DNA of 64,000 bases from an uncultured Alphaproteobacteria bacterium (GCA_934203105.1 CAKPYQ010000002.1:44267-108266), one strand, 5' to 3'. Shown: positions 7,481 to 17,183, counted from the first letter of the stretch. A program made the numbers and translations. Notes: generated by a model not told the origin, from the sequence alone.

Positions 7481-8112
7481 ATAAAGGTCGTTTTATTACA
7501 TTAGAAGGCGGCGACGGAGCCGGTAAATCAACGCAATGCAAATTGTTGCAACAGTTTTTGTTGCAAAACGATATTGATTGCATTTTGACGCGTGAACCGG
7601 GAGGAAGTCCCGCCGCAGAAGAATTGCGACAGGTTTTGTTATCCGGTAACAAGGACAAATGGGATTCGGTTTCTGAAACATTATTATTTTTTGCCGCGCG
7701 GCGCAGTCATTTAGTCGATAAAATTTGGCCGGCGATCAATCAAGGTCAGTGGGTCATTTCGGATCGTTTTGCCGATTCGACGATGGCTTATCAAGGATAC
7801 GGCCGCAATGACGGTTTGTTAACGGCAGACGATATTCATTGCTTATACCGCTTGGTAGCCAAAGATTTTAAGCCCGATTTAACTCTGATTTTGGACATTG
7901 ATCCGGCTCTTGGTTTACAACGCGTGTGCAATCGTGGCGCAAAAGACAGAATGGAAGGTATGGATTTATCTTTTCATCATAATTTACGCGCGGCTTTTTT
8001 GGATATCGCGCAAAAAGAGCCAAATCGCTGCGTCGTTATTGATGCATCGCAAACGCCGGATAAAATCCACGCTGATATTATCAAAGTAGTTCGGGAGCGC
8101 TTATTCAAATGA
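7477..8112 (+). CDS. tmk: Thymidylate kinase
   Basis: Phosphorylates dTMP to dTDP with ATP, the last specific step of dTTP synthesis. 211 residues. P-loop GGDGAGKSTQ at 11-20, the DR motif in ISDRFADST and a LID region around RGAKDRMEG. Overlaps dacC by 4 nt and holB by 4 nt. Confidence 0.97.
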   Translation: MNKGRFITLEGGDGAGKSTQCKLLQQFLLQNDIDCILTREPGGSPAAEELRQVLLSGNKDKWDSVSETLLFFAARRSHLVDKIWPAINQGQWVISDRFADSTMAYQGYGRNDGLLTADDIHCLYRLVAKDFKPDLTLILDIDPALGLQRVCNRGAKDRMEGMDLSFHHNLRAAFLDIAQKEPNRCVVIDASQTPDKIHADIIKVVRERLFK

Positions 8113-9065
8113 TAATGCCGGCGGATAAAAGCTTTGAGCAGTTAAAACAGATTTTGGCTTCTGGAAAATTAGCCGGATCTTGGCTGATTACGGGGCCTTT
8201 TGGTGTCGGCAAATCGACAATGGTACGTCGCTTTGTCTCTTATCTGTTAACGGGCGATGAAACACCGCTTGATTTTCACGGCGATTTGAAATGGATCGAG
8301 CGCGATTACACCGAAGAAGAAAAAAAAGACATTATTCAAACATTAAATTCGGGCAGGGCGTTAGATCCCGATTCAGAGCAATCCAGAGCCAAAAAAGCCG
8401 AAATTACAATCGATGACATTCGAAGCGGGATTCAATTTTTGTCTTTAACATCAGCCAACCAAAATTGGCGGGTAATGGTGATTGATTCGGCCGATGATAT
8501 GAACGAAAATGCAGCGAATGCGTTGTTAAAATTGTTGGAAGAACCGCCGGCACATACTGTTATTTTCTTAATTTCGCATAATATGGGTAAATTGTTGCCA
8601 ACCATTCGTTCCCGGTGTCGTCAAATAATGGTATCTCCTTTGTCCGACCCTTTGATGAAAGGCTTTATTTTAGAGCATTATCCGCAAGCTCAAAACATTG
8701 ATGCATTGCTTTCGTTTTTTGATGGAAGTGTCGGAAAATGCAAAAACTTTTTTGAAAATAACGGTGTCGAAGTCTATCAGAAAATGTTGCAATTTTCCGA
8801 AAATCCTTTAACCCAAATCGGGGCAATTATGGACTTTGCCGACAAAGTAGCCAAAGATGAAAAGTTGTATGCTTTGGTTAAAGATTTGTTGTTATTTTTA
8901 TTATTTTCTTTGGCCAAAGACCCGAACATCGACAAAGATAAAAGAGATCAATATTTGGATCAATGGAGCCAAATCAACGCTTTATTAAAGGATATGGAAA
9001 ACCTTTATTTGGATAAAAAAAGCGTCATAGCGCAAGTATTCTTAAAATTGGGAATAAAAAAATGA
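8109..9065 (+). CDS. holB: DNA polymerase III subunit delta'
   Basis: Part of the clamp loader that places the beta clamp on primed DNA. 318 residues. AAA+ fold with Walker A GPFGVGKST at about 29-37, the Walker B/linker region VIDSADDMNENAANALLKLLEEPP, and the arginine-finger SRC motif in LLPTIRSRCRQ. I see no zinc-module cysteines between the Walker A and the next helix. Adjacent to tmk, as in most proteobacteria. Overlaps tatD by 4 nt; in many alphaproteobacteria metG stands in between, and here it is absent. Confidence 0.93.
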   Translation: MIMPADKSFEQLKQILASGKLAGSWLITGPFGVGKSTMVRRFVSYLLTGDETPLDFHGDLKWIERDYTEEEKKDIIQTLNSGRALDPDSEQSRAKKAEITIDDIRSGIQFLSLTSANQNWRVMVIDSADDMNENAANALLKLLEEPPAHTVIFLISHNMGKLLPTIRSRCRQIMVSPLSDPLMKGFILEHYPQAQNIDALLSFFDGSVGKCKNFFENNGVEVYQKMLQFSENPLTQIGAIMDFADKVAKDEKLYALVKDLLLFLLFSLAKDPNIDKDKRDQYLDQWSQINALLKDMENLYLDKKSVIAQVFLKLGIKK

Positions 9066-9847
9066 TTATAGACAGCCATTGTCATTTAACGTTCGAAGAT
9101 TACGAAGATGAATTAGATACAGTCATTCAAAATGCCGTTCAAAAAGGCGTCGGAATGATTTTAAATGTAGCAACCAACAAAGACGAATATGCTTCCCTGA
9201 TCGGGACATTAGAGCGTTATCCGTTTATTTACGGGGCTTTTGGTATTCATCCGGATTCAATTGATCCGGACAACATTATAACGCTTGATGAATTGTTGGA
9301 TTTGCTACATCATTTAAAAATTATCGGCGTAGGGGAAACTGGTTTAGATTATCATTACGAAACGATCGATCGCAAATATCAACAACAATCGCTTTATGTT
9401 CATATTGAAGCAGCAAGACGCACGCAAATGCCGTTGATTATTCACACCCGTGATGCGGACGAAGATATGGCCGCCATATTAAAAGAAAGTATGATTTATG
9501 AGCCTTTTAAAGCAATGTTGCATTGCTTTTCATCGTCTGAAAAATTGGCCAAAACAGCTTTGGATTTGGGGTGTTATCTTTCCATTTCCGGCATTGTGAC
9601 GTTTAAAAATTCGAATGATTTGCGTGAAATTGTCAAAAAAATACCGCTTGATCGGTTATTGGTTGAAACGGACGCGCCGTTTTTGGCGCCTGTTCCTTAT
9701 CGTGGCAAACGCAATGAACCGGCTTTTATCACCGAAACGTTTAAAGCGGTGGCAGACATTAAAAATATATCGCAGGAAAAATTAGCAGGACAATTGGAAA
9801 ACAATTTTTACACATTGTTTGATAAAAAATTAAAAAGGGAAGATTAA
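9062..9847 (+). CDS. tatD: TatD-family metal-dependent hydrolase/DNase
   Basis: TIM-barrel metallohydrolase of the TatD/YcfH family, associated with 3'-exonuclease activity on DNA. 261 residues. Metal-ligand motifs seen: DSHCH at 4-8, GVGETGLDYH, the IIHTRDAD strand, LHCFSS, and the ETDAPFLAP loop near the C-terminus. Normal length. Lies between holB and the MBL hydrolase gene, the usual alphaproteobacterial neighbour. Confidence 0.95.
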   Translation: MIIDSHCHLTFEDYEDELDTVIQNAVQKGVGMILNVATNKDEYASLIGTLERYPFIYGAFGIHPDSIDPDNIITLDELLDLLHHLKIIGVGETGLDYHYETIDRKYQQQSLYVHIEAARRTQMPLIIHTRDADEDMAAILKESMIYEPFKAMLHCFSSSEKLAKTALDLGCYLSISGIVTFKNSNDLREIVKKIPLDRLLVETDAPFLAPVPYRGKRNEPAFITETFKAVADIKNISQEKLAGQLENNFYTLFDKKLKRED

Positions 9848-9850
9848 ATT

Positions 9851-10639
9851 ATGGAAATAACGATTTTGGGGTGTGGCCCCAGTTATGGCGTTCCGACTGT
9901 TCGATACGGCTATGGATCTTGCGATCCGAATAATCCGAAAAATGCGCGGACAAGGTCTTGCATTTGCATCAAAGACAAAGATACAACATTATTATTTGAT
10001 ACACCGCCGGAGTTGCGTTTGCAATTGGTAAAAAACAATATAAGCTCCGTTGACGCAATTATTTTTACGCATATGCATTCGGATCACATTATGGGGATAG
10101 ATGATGCGCGCGTATTCACTTACACGCCGTCGGAAGTCAGAGAACATGAAGTAACTCCGTTACCGATTTATATACACGAAAGCGATTTTGATGAATTTAA
10201 AACACGCTTTCCTTTTTATTTAAAGCCAATGACTTATATCGGCCAAGAAGAACCGCCATTTATTGCTCATTTGATAAAACCGTACCAAGAATTTACAATC
10301 AAAAACCTTACTTTATTGCCGATTTTGCAAGACCACATGACATGTCGCACGTTGGGTTTTAAGATCGGTAATTTTGCGTACAATACGGATTTGATTGATT
10401 TTATCGACTATGATTTGGAAAACTTAAAAGGCATTGATTTGTGGGTTTTGGATTGCGTGAACGAGCACCCAAATAAAAAGCACCTTTATTTGGAAAAGGC
10501 ACTTCAATGGTTTGAAATTGTTAAACCAAAACGATTGGTATTAACGCACTTGGGCGCCAAAATAGATTACGATACCATTTCGGCCAAGCTCCCCAAAGGG
10601 GTAGAGCTGGCCTATGATGGTATGAAGCTTTTCATTTAA
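9851..10639 (+). CDS. MBL-fold metallohydrolase (PhnP-like)
   Basis: Metallo-beta-lactamase fold hydrolase of 262 residues. The zinc-binding signature THMHSDH is at 73-79, with a later LQDH and a terminal VLTHLGAKID. It resembles PhnP-type cyclic phosphodiesterases in having an early cysteine-rich stretch (SCDP, RSCICI). The gene regularly follows tatD in alphaproteobacteria; its substrate there is not known to me. Its stop overlaps the stop of the convergent pepN. Confidence 0.9.
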   Translation: MEITILGCGPSYGVPTVRYGYGSCDPNNPKNARTRSCICIKDKDTTLLFDTPPELRLQLVKNNISSVDAIIFTHMHSDHIMGIDDARVFTYTPSEVREHEVTPLPIYIHESDFDEFKTRFPFYLKPMTYIGQEEPPFIAHLIKPYQEFTIKNLTLLPILQDHMTCRTLGFKIGNFAYNTDLIDFIDYDLENLKGIDLWVLDCVNEHPNKKHLYLEKALQWFEIVKPKRLVLTHLGAKIDYDTISAKLPKGVELAYDGMKLFI

Positions 10640-13164
10640 GACAAAGCCCTTGTAATTGTTTCCGTTAAATTGACCGACAAGTTCGGCGTTTGTGCAATTC
10701 GATTTAATTCGGATTTCATCAGCTGTTGGCGATGTGTATCAAAGCGCTTCCAACTGCATAACGGGTGAACAATGCTTTCGGCAATCTGCGGGTTGAGCGC
10801 ATTTAATTTGATGACAAAATCCGCAACCAAATGATAGCCCGAACCGTTCGGAGCATGGAAAGCCTTTAAATTATGCCCGAATACGCCGATCAAGGAGCGA
10901 ACTTTGTTCGGATTTGTGATGACAAAATCGTCCGTTTCGATCAAACGTTGAACGGTCGCATATGTTTTTTCTTCTTCGACGGAAGCTTGCAACGCCAACC
11001 ATTTATTGATGACCAAAGCATCATCTTTGAATGTTTCGTGAAAGTCATTTAAAGCTTGCTCTGCAAAAGGTAAATCATTGTGCACCAATGCCGATAAAGC
11101 CGCAATTTTATCCGTCATATTGGTTGCTTTTTTGTATTGGTTTTTGGACAAATCCGCCCATTGAGGCAACAATGATAAATATCCCAACGCCGCGTTTTTC
11201 AAAGCTCTTTTACCAGCTTGCGCCGGATCAGTTGAAAAAACGGTGTCTGTGTTAAACATATCATAAATTTCCTTTAAACGGGATTCGTTTTGGCGGGCAA
11301 AAGCCAAGCGCAAATCTTTGCGTAATTGTAAGACTTTATCCACTTCGAATGTTTGCATTTTTTCCCCGATGTAAGAGCTTGCCGGAAAAATAATTGCACG
11401 CGCCGTAAACGCCGGATCAGTAGAGGCGATATCCAAATACGATGAAAATGCATCGATCAATGTTTGGAATACGGCCGGTTTTTCATCTTTTAAGGCTTTT
11501 AAAATTTCTTGCAACGCATACTCTTGACCGACTTCATAGCGGTTGAATAAATCGCTGTCATGTTTCATCAACAACAAACTTTCTTGGTCGGTATAGTGCA
11601 TATCAATCGTCACCGGTGCAGTAAAGTTTCTGTTTATTGAAAGAACAGGGCGCTTTGAGATGTTTTCGAATGTAAAGGTCTGTTCTTTTTTATCCAAAAT
11701 CAAAGTTTCATTGACGACGTCGGCTCCCGTTTCATCGACCAAACCGATTGCAAGCGGAATCATAAAGACGGCATCGCTATCTTTCAAACTTTGCTTTAAT
11801 GTCAACTGATAAGTTTTTGTTTTATCATTATATTCTTGTTCAACATTGACGGTCGGACGACCCGCGACAGAATACCAATTCATAAACGGTTTTAAATCAA
11901 TTTCGTTGGCATCTTCAACGCATTTGACAAAATCATCGATTGTAACCGCTTGTCCGTCATGACGCGAAAAATACAAATCTGTTGCTTTTCTAAAACCCTC
12001 TTTGCCAACGATTTTTTCCTGCATTCTGATCAATTCGGCGCCTTTGTCGTAAACCGTCGTGGTATAAAAGTTTTCAATCGTCGCGAAAGAATCCGGACGA
12101 ACAGGGTGCTTTAAAGGCCCGTCATCAGATGGGAATTGATATAACTTTAACAAAGAAACATCGTCAATTCGCTTAACAACCGCCGAACGCATATCAGAGG
12201 AAAATTCTTGATCACGGTAAACTGTAAAGCCTTCCTTTAACGACAAGTTAAACCAATCGCGTGCCGTTACTCTGTCACCGCTCCAATTGTGGAAATATTC
12301 GTGTCCGACAACGCCTTCAACGTATTCATAAGTTGCATCTGTGGCCGTTTTTTCATCGGCAAGCAGGCACGAGTCATTAAAGATGTTTAAGCTTTTATTT
12401 TCCATTGCGCCGGCATTAAAATCCGGAACAGCAACGATGTTAAACAAATCCAAATCATATTCTCGTCCGAACTTTTCTTCGTCCCAACGCATCGCGCGTT
12501 TTAAGCTGTCCATCGCATAGTAAAGCCGTTCTTCTTTGCCTTTTTCGCAATAAATGCGCAAATCAACGTGACGCCCCGACATGGTTGTAAATTCGTCTTC
12601 GATATGCCCTAAATCGCCCGCCACCAAAGCAAATAAGTATGAAGGCTTTAAAAACGGATCATGCCAAACAACCGTATCGCCTTCATCTTTGATTTTGTTG
12701 CCGTTCGAAAGCAAAACCGGATATTGTTTACGATCCGCGTGAATGGTAACCGTGTATGTGCTTAACACATCGGGGTGATCCAAAAAATAGGTAATCGTGC
12801 GGAAACCTTCCGGTTCGCATTGAGTGGTAAACGTATTGTTTGAAATATAAAGCCCGCTTAAAAACGTGTTTGCTTTGGGGTTAATTTCAGTTTCGATATC
12901 CAAATCAAAGCAGTCCGGTAAGTTATTCAAAGTTAACCCTTCGTCATTTAAAAAGTATTCAGATGCGCTTAATAGCCGACCATTTAAAGCAATCGAGTTT
13001 AACTTTAAACGTTTTCCGTTCAAAAATAACGGAGCGTTGTCAATTTTTTGCATTTTTAAATGGCTTTTAACAATTGTTTTTTCGGGATTTAAAGTAAAAT
13101 CCAAATCGGTTGTTAAAATCCGGTATGCCGGAGCAATATAATCTTTACGATAAGTCAGTTTCAT
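10636..13164 (-). CDS. pepN: Aminopeptidase N (M1 family)
   Basis: Zinc aminopeptidase that removes N-terminal residues from peptides in the cytoplasm. 842 residues, slightly shorter than the E. coli enzyme (870). The substrate-binding GAMEN motif is at 252-256, followed by the zinc site HEYFH (288-292) with the third ligand Glu at 311 in LKEGFT. A catalytic-type Tyr lies in ENFYTTTVYDKGAE. The C-terminal half is the helical DUF3458-type domain. A Sel1-repeat gene lies 12 nt upstream and is probably cotranscribed. Confidence 0.96.
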   Translation of the reverse strand: MKLTYRKDYIAPAYRILTTDLDFTLNPEKTIVKSHLKMQKIDNAPLFLNGKRLKLNSIALNGRLLSASEYFLNDEGLTLNNLPDCFDLDIETEINPKANTFLSGLYISNNTFTTQCEPEGFRTITYFLDHPDVLSTYTVTIHADRKQYPVLLSNGNKIKDEGDTVVWHDPFLKPSYLFALVAGDLGHIEDEFTTMSGRHVDLRIYCEKGKEERLYYAMDSLKRAMRWDEEKFGREYDLDLFNIVAVPDFNAGAMENKSLNIFNDSCLLADEKTATDATYEYVEGVVGHEYFHNWSGDRVTARDWFNLSLKEGFTVYRDQEFSSDMRSAVVKRIDDVSLLKLYQFPSDDGPLKHPVRPDSFATIENFYTTTVYDKGAELIRMQEKIVGKEGFRKATDLYFSRHDGQAVTIDDFVKCVEDANEIDLKPFMNWYSVAGRPTVNVEQEYNDKTKTYQLTLKQSLKDSDAVFMIPLAIGLVDETGADVVNETLILDKKEQTFTFENISKRPVLSINRNFTAPVTIDMHYTDQESLLLMKHDSDLFNRYEVGQEYALQEILKALKDEKPAVFQTLIDAFSSYLDIASTDPAFTARAIIFPASSYIGEKMQTFEVDKVLQLRKDLRLAFARQNESRLKEIYDMFNTDTVFSTDPAQAGKRALKNAALGYLSLLPQWADLSKNQYKKATNMTDKIAALSALVHNDLPFAEQALNDFHETFKDDALVINKWLALQASVEEEKTYATVQRLIETDDFVITNPNKVRSLIGVFGHNLKAFHAPNGSGYHLVADFVIKLNALNPQIAESIVHPLCSWKRFDTHRQQLMKSELNRIAQTPNLSVNLTETITRALS

Positions 13165-13176
13165 TTTGTTTTCCCT

Positions 13177-13872
13177 TTATTTTGTTTTTTTCTCTGCTTT
13201 TGCTTTTGCTGTTTTCAGTTGATTTTTCCAATAATTTGCACGATCAATATTGACCGGAATGTCCGTTCCGCCGGAGTATATCGAAATCAAAGTTGCCATT
13301 GCATTTTGATGGCCCTTTTCGGCCGCATATTCATAAAGCGTTAATGCCAAATGTGGTTCGGCTTTTCCCGAATATCCGCGTTCCAGCCAAACCGCCGCCG
13401 CATAGGTTGCATTGATATCACCTTGCGCCGCCGCCAACAATCCCCAATCCAAAGCTTTTTCTTTGCTTTGAGCAACGCCTTCGCCGCGATCGTAAAGCAA
13501 AGCCAAAATATATTGGGCGTCCTTTAATCCCAAATTGGCCGCATTTTCAAAATAACCGGCTGCCTGTGTCGGGTTGGCTTTGTCTTCGGCATTTTTGCCT
13601 TCCATTTCCATTTTACCCAAAATATAAAAAGCTTGTGCATTTTTGTTTTGTGCCGCTTGTAATAAATGCGCCCTTGCTTTGCTGTAGTTTTGTTGACTTA
13701 AAGCCAGTAAACCTTCCTGTAAATGTTGGCTTTCTGTCATATTGGCGTTTTTGTAAATTGGCAATAAAATGACAAATGAAAACAAAAATAAAAACGCACC
13801 CACCCAAAACAGCGAGCGAACAGGGCGTAAATTTGACTTTTCACCCTTATTTTTACGGAACAAAGAAAACAT
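13177..13872 (-). CDS. Membrane-anchored Sel1-repeat protein
   Basis: 231 residues. A basic N-terminus is followed by one membrane segment (about 21-40), which puts the C-terminal part in the periplasm. From about 65 to 210 there are four or five Sel1-like (SLR/TPR-type) repeats; AQYILALLYDRGEGVAQSKEKA is the clearest. Sel1 repeats bind protein partners; the partner is unknown. The lysine-rich tail AKAKAEKKTK is unstructured. Upstream of pepN on the same strand. Confidence 0.85.
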   Translation of the reverse strand: MFSLFRKNKGEKSNLRPVRSLFWVGAFLFLFSFVILLPIYKNANMTESQHLQEGLLALSQQNYSKARAHLLQAAQNKNAQAFYILGKMEMEGKNAEDKANPTQAAGYFENAANLGLKDAQYILALLYDRGEGVAQSKEKALDWGLLAAAQGDINATYAAAVWLERGYSGKAEPHLALTLYEYAAEKGHQNAMATLISIYSGGTDIPVNIDRANYWKNQLKTAKAKAEKKTK

Positions 13873-13960
13873 TTTACACTCCTTTTTTAAAAAAAACTTG
13901 AAATATACACATAATATAAGATATATTTAAACCAACATCAACAAAAAAAAGGATTTTTTT

Positions 13961-15241
13961 ATGTCATCGCTTTTTTGTTTTGAAAGCTTTAATTGGAACG
14001 AGCAGACTGGGCTTTTATCTTTGTTTTATTCGTGTCAAGGCTATCGCTTTGAAGAGCGGATTGCGTTCCCCGACGCTCCCTTTTGTTTAACGCAAGAGCG
14101 CCAAAAAGCGCTTGATCAAGTGTTCTTTTTATTGCATATTGCGGCCGGGGTCAGTTATTATAAAGCTTTCGGCAATCCCGCAATCCAAATCCGCAGCGGT
14201 GTTTTGACAAAAGATCAAGCTGCCTTTTTCAATGATTTTTATTATTTCGGATTGGGGCAATTTGCGGCCGAAAACCATTTAAAACTAAAGTTTGATTTTC
14301 CTTTTGGATCGGACAGAGAAAAAATGTTTGATTTACCGCTTGGATCGGGCGCGTTTGTTCCGGTTGGCGGTGGCAAAGATAGTTGCGTTACAATTACGCG
14401 TTTACAGCGCGCGCAAATTCCAACGACTTTATTTTCAGTCAATACAGCGCGCCCGATTGAAGATTGCAAACGAATCTCCAACTTACCGGAAGTGACGATT
14501 TGGCGTACAATCAGCCCGGTTTTATTAGAAAACAACGATCATTTTTTAAACGGGCATGTGCCCATTTCCGGCATCATCGCTTTTATCAGCGCGGCGGCGT
14601 GCATTTTATATGATAAGCGTTTCGTTGTAATGAGCTGTGAAGGGTCTGCGGACGAAGCGAACTTTAAGGATGTCAACCATCAATGGAGCAAATCATCGGC
14701 TTTTGAGCTTGCTTTTGGTGCTTTAATGGCAAAGATATTGCCTTCTTTTCGATACTTTTCATTGCTGCGATCGATGAGCGAAATGCAAATAGCGGCCTCT
14801 TTTGCCAAAAACTGTGCCGATTACTTTGATGTGTTTACCAGTTGCAATCACGCTTTTCATATTGACAAAAGCAAACGATTGTTGCGTTGGTGCGGAAAAT
14901 GCGATAAATGCCGATTTGTTTTTTTGATTTTAGCGCCTTTTATGCCGAAAGAAAAATTGATTGAAATTATCGGTCAAAACCCGCTTGATGATCCGGCGCA
15001 AGAGCAGGGCTATTTGGCTTTGCTGGGGCTTGGGCAATCAAAACCGTTTGAATGCGTCGGCACTTATGATGAATGTCGGTTGGCTTTTTTAATGTTGTCC
15101 AAGCGTGAAAATTGGCAATCGGATTATTTAATTCAAAAATTGTCACCTCTTTTAAAAGATTATTCAATAGAAACGTTAGAAAAAAAGGTCTGGGCAACCG
15201 GCAGAACAGATTTGATTCCAAAGGAGTTTTTAAATGTTTGA
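13961..15241 (+). CDS. murL: MurL, UDP-MurNAc-L-Ala-L-Glu epimerase
   Basis: In the alternative D-Glu route first described in Xanthomonas, MurD2 adds L-Glu to UDP-MurNAc-L-Ala and MurL then epimerises the Glu to D-Glu using ATP. The 426-residue protein has a PP-loop-like GGGKDS at about 136-141, matching an ATP-using step, an ACIL...VMSCEGSADEANF segment with conserved acidic residues, and a late three-cysteine group WCGKCDKC near 311-317. The identification rests on family resemblance and, strongly, on the overlapping murD-type gene just downstream. AAAGGA ribosome site. Starts a two-gene operon divergent from the Sel1 gene. Confidence 0.85.
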   Translation: MSSLFCFESFNWNEQTGLLSLFYSCQGYRFEERIAFPDAPFCLTQERQKALDQVFFLLHIAAGVSYYKAFGNPAIQIRSGVLTKDQAAFFNDFYYFGLGQFAAENHLKLKFDFPFGSDREKMFDLPLGSGAFVPVGGGKDSCVTITRLQRAQIPTTLFSVNTARPIEDCKRISNLPEVTIWRTISPVLLENNDHFLNGHVPISGIIAFISAAACILYDKRFVVMSCEGSADEANFKDVNHQWSKSSAFELAFGALMAKILPSFRYFSLLRSMSEMQIAASFAKNCADYFDVFTSCNHAFHIDKSKRLLRWCGKCDKCRFVFLILAPFMPKEKLIEIIGQNPLDDPAQEQGYLALLGLGQSKPFECVGTYDECRLAFLMLSKRENWQSDYLIQKLSPLLKDYSIETLEKKVWATGRTDLIPKEFLNV

Positions 15242-16487
15242 AGGCAAAAAAATTGCAATATGGGGAATGGGAAAAGAAGGGCAATCGTTATTAAAGTATT
15301 GCAATAATAATGGATTACAAGCAACTGTTTTCGAAGGAAAAGATATTGATTTATCCGGCTATGATGTGTTATTGAAAAGCCCCGGGATCAGCCTGTATAA
15401 TGACAGCCTGCACAAGGCTTTGGAGCAGGGGATCGAGCTTTGGTCTTCTACCAACATTTTTTTGCACGAAAAAGACAACGCAATGAAAACGATTGCCGTA
15501 ACGGGAACAAAAGGCAAAAGCACAACTTCGTCTTTATTAGCGCATATTTTACGCTCATTCGGGTATTCGGTGGGCTTTGGGGGCAATATCGGCCAACCGT
15601 TGATTGATTTAATCGGTCAAAAATATGATTTCTTGGTGGCTGAATTATCCAGTTATCAATGCGCGGATTTGATGTATCCTTTTGACATTTCCGTCGTTGT
15701 TAATTTGTATCCGGAGCATATCGATTGGCATCAAACACACGATCGGTATTATGAGGATAAATTGCGTTTAATTCGTATTCGGGACAGCGGACAAAAAGCC
15801 GTTTTAAATTGGGAAAATACCGAAACTTTGGTTCGAACAAAAGGTGAAAAAGACGTCATATTCTTTAATAATCCGACGGGGTTTCATTTGCAAAACGGTT
15901 GGGTAATGGACGCACAAAATCCTTTATTTAAAATGGAGGAAATATCGAACTTAAAGGGCGTTCATAATTTTGAAAATATTTGTGCTGTATTGACTGTTTT
16001 AAAAGAGCTGGGGCTTTCATTAGACAATGTTAAAACCTACATTCAATCTTTTGAACCTTTGGCGCACCGTTTGCAAACGGTAAAAATGGTGCAGGGCGTT
16101 CGCTTTGTCGATGACAGCATTTCAACGACCCCCGAAACATCTTTGGCGGCATTAAAGGCTTTTGCATCAGCAAGCCATATTTATTTGCTGGTCGGCGGAT
16201 ATGATCGCCATCAAGACTATGGCGTTTTATTGTCATATGTATTTGAAAATAAGGATAAAATAACTTTGGTTACAATGCCAATTACCGGCAGTCAAATAGC
16301 TGCACAGGCTGATTCAATGGGGCTGGATGTCATCAATGCGGGCAGTGTTGCTGACGCCGTTCATTTAGCGCAAGATCGGGCAAGCTCAGAAGATGTCATT
16401 TTATTATCGCCCGGTGCCCCCAGTTATCATGCTTACAAAAACTTTGAAGCGCGTGGCGAGGATTTTAAAGCAAACATATGGGATTAG
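15234..16487 (+). CDS. murD2: MurD2-type UDP-MurNAc-L-Ala glutamate ligase
   Basis: Mur ligase family. 417 residues. N-terminal Rossmann-like UDP-binding domain (KKIAIWGMGKEGQSLL), ATP-binding loop GTKGKSTTSS at 91-100, the Mur-ligase NLYPEHIDWH segment, and a C-terminal domain with the FVDDSISTTPETSLAALKAF and LLVGGYDRHQDY motifs. It overlaps murL by 8 nt, so I read it as MurD2, adding L-Glu, rather than the classical D-Glu-adding MurD. Whether a classical MurD and a glutamate racemase exist elsewhere cannot be seen here. Confidence 0.88.
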   Translation: MFEGKKIAIWGMGKEGQSLLKYCNNNGLQATVFEGKDIDLSGYDVLLKSPGISLYNDSLHKALEQGIELWSSTNIFLHEKDNAMKTIAVTGTKGKSTTSSLLAHILRSFGYSVGFGGNIGQPLIDLIGQKYDFLVAELSSYQCADLMYPFDISVVVNLYPEHIDWHQTHDRYYEDKLRLIRIRDSGQKAVLNWENTETLVRTKGEKDVIFFNNPTGFHLQNGWVMDAQNPLFKMEEISNLKGVHNFENICAVLTVLKELGLSLDNVKTYIQSFEPLAHRLQTVKMVQGVRFVDDSISTTPETSLAALKAFASASHIYLLVGGYDRHQDYGVLLSYVFENKDKITLVTMPITGSQIAAQADSMGLDVINAGSVADAVHLAQDRASSEDVILLSPGAPSYHAYKNFEARGEDFKANIWD

Positions 16488-16489
16488 AA

Positions 16490-16650
16490 ATGTACGAACG
16501 CGGTAACGCGCCGCACATTTTATCTTTTTAGATGACAAAGAATTAACAGAATATAAGTGGTTTGCTATAAACGCAGCAATAGAATTAACAAACGTCACGG
16601 ACTCTTGCAAACGCGGTTTGATTAAATTGAAAAAATATTTGGGCGTATAA
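16490..16650 (+). pseudogene. Small broken ORF with one frame break
   Basis: From ATG 16490 a 13-codon frame runs to a stop at 16529; a shift of -1 at the TTTTT run (16525-16529) continues for 40 codons to TAA at 16648. The joined product (MYERGNAPHILSF then LDDKELTEYKWFAINAAIEL and on) looks like real helical protein, not random frame, but I do not recognise it. Either a decayed gene fragment or a small gene with an indel. Confidence 0.35.
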
Positions 16651-16702
16651 GTGTCGCATTCTTATACCGCATCGATTAAAAACATAAGCAATCTTCATCG
16701 AT

Positions 16703-16924
16703 TTATTGAATAACAACGTTAGAAGACTGAACATAAGCTTTACAAAATTCGAACTCTCTATCTGTCATATCATTAACATCTTTTGATAAACAAAGTCTTT
16801 CGTTAGCGCAGGAAGTTAAAACAAACAAAACAATTAAAAATACGATCAACAACATTAAAAAATTTGTGAAGCGCTGACCGCGTCTAATATAATATAAAGC
16901 TTCCAAGATATCTGTATTTTTCAT
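16703..16924 (-). CDS. Small single-span membrane protein, unknown function
   Basis: 73 residues: a basic N-terminal cytoplasmic part (about 1-19), one strong membrane segment (about 20-38, rich in L, V, F and I), then LTSC and a short polar, acidic C-terminal tail with further cysteines. The LTSC resembles a lipobox, but the charged region before the hydrophobic stretch is long for a signal peptide. Weak ribosome site. No family recognised. The coding appearance is reasonable but unconfirmed. Confidence 0.5.
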   Translation of the reverse strand: MKNTDILEALYYIRRGQRFTNFLMLLIVFLIVLFVLTSCANERLCLSKDVNDMTDREFEFCKAYVQSSNVVIQ

Positions 16925-17183
16925 AATCTATCCATAAAAATTTGCAAAGATATTAATTTTTGTGGCTGGTTTTGCATTCCGCTCGGATGTCTTATTCAAG
17001 AATTGATTTTGGTATCACTTAGCAGAGCCACATCAAGAGAAATACTGTGCTTTGTGATAGCCGTTGATCATTTATTATTTATTTTTACTTCTTGAATATC
17101 CATAACATTTTTTAACCTCACTATACATAATATAAATTATGCGACAATTATTTTAAGAGCCTTGGGACACAGTTCAAAAAGAT
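16925..17183. other. AT-rich gene-free stretch
   Basis: No credible gene on either strand. Very AT-rich from about 17060 (runs of TTTATTATTTATTTTTA). It lies between the small membrane-protein gene and the promoter at 17184, just before the DnaA-box-like cluster. Confidence 0.5.
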
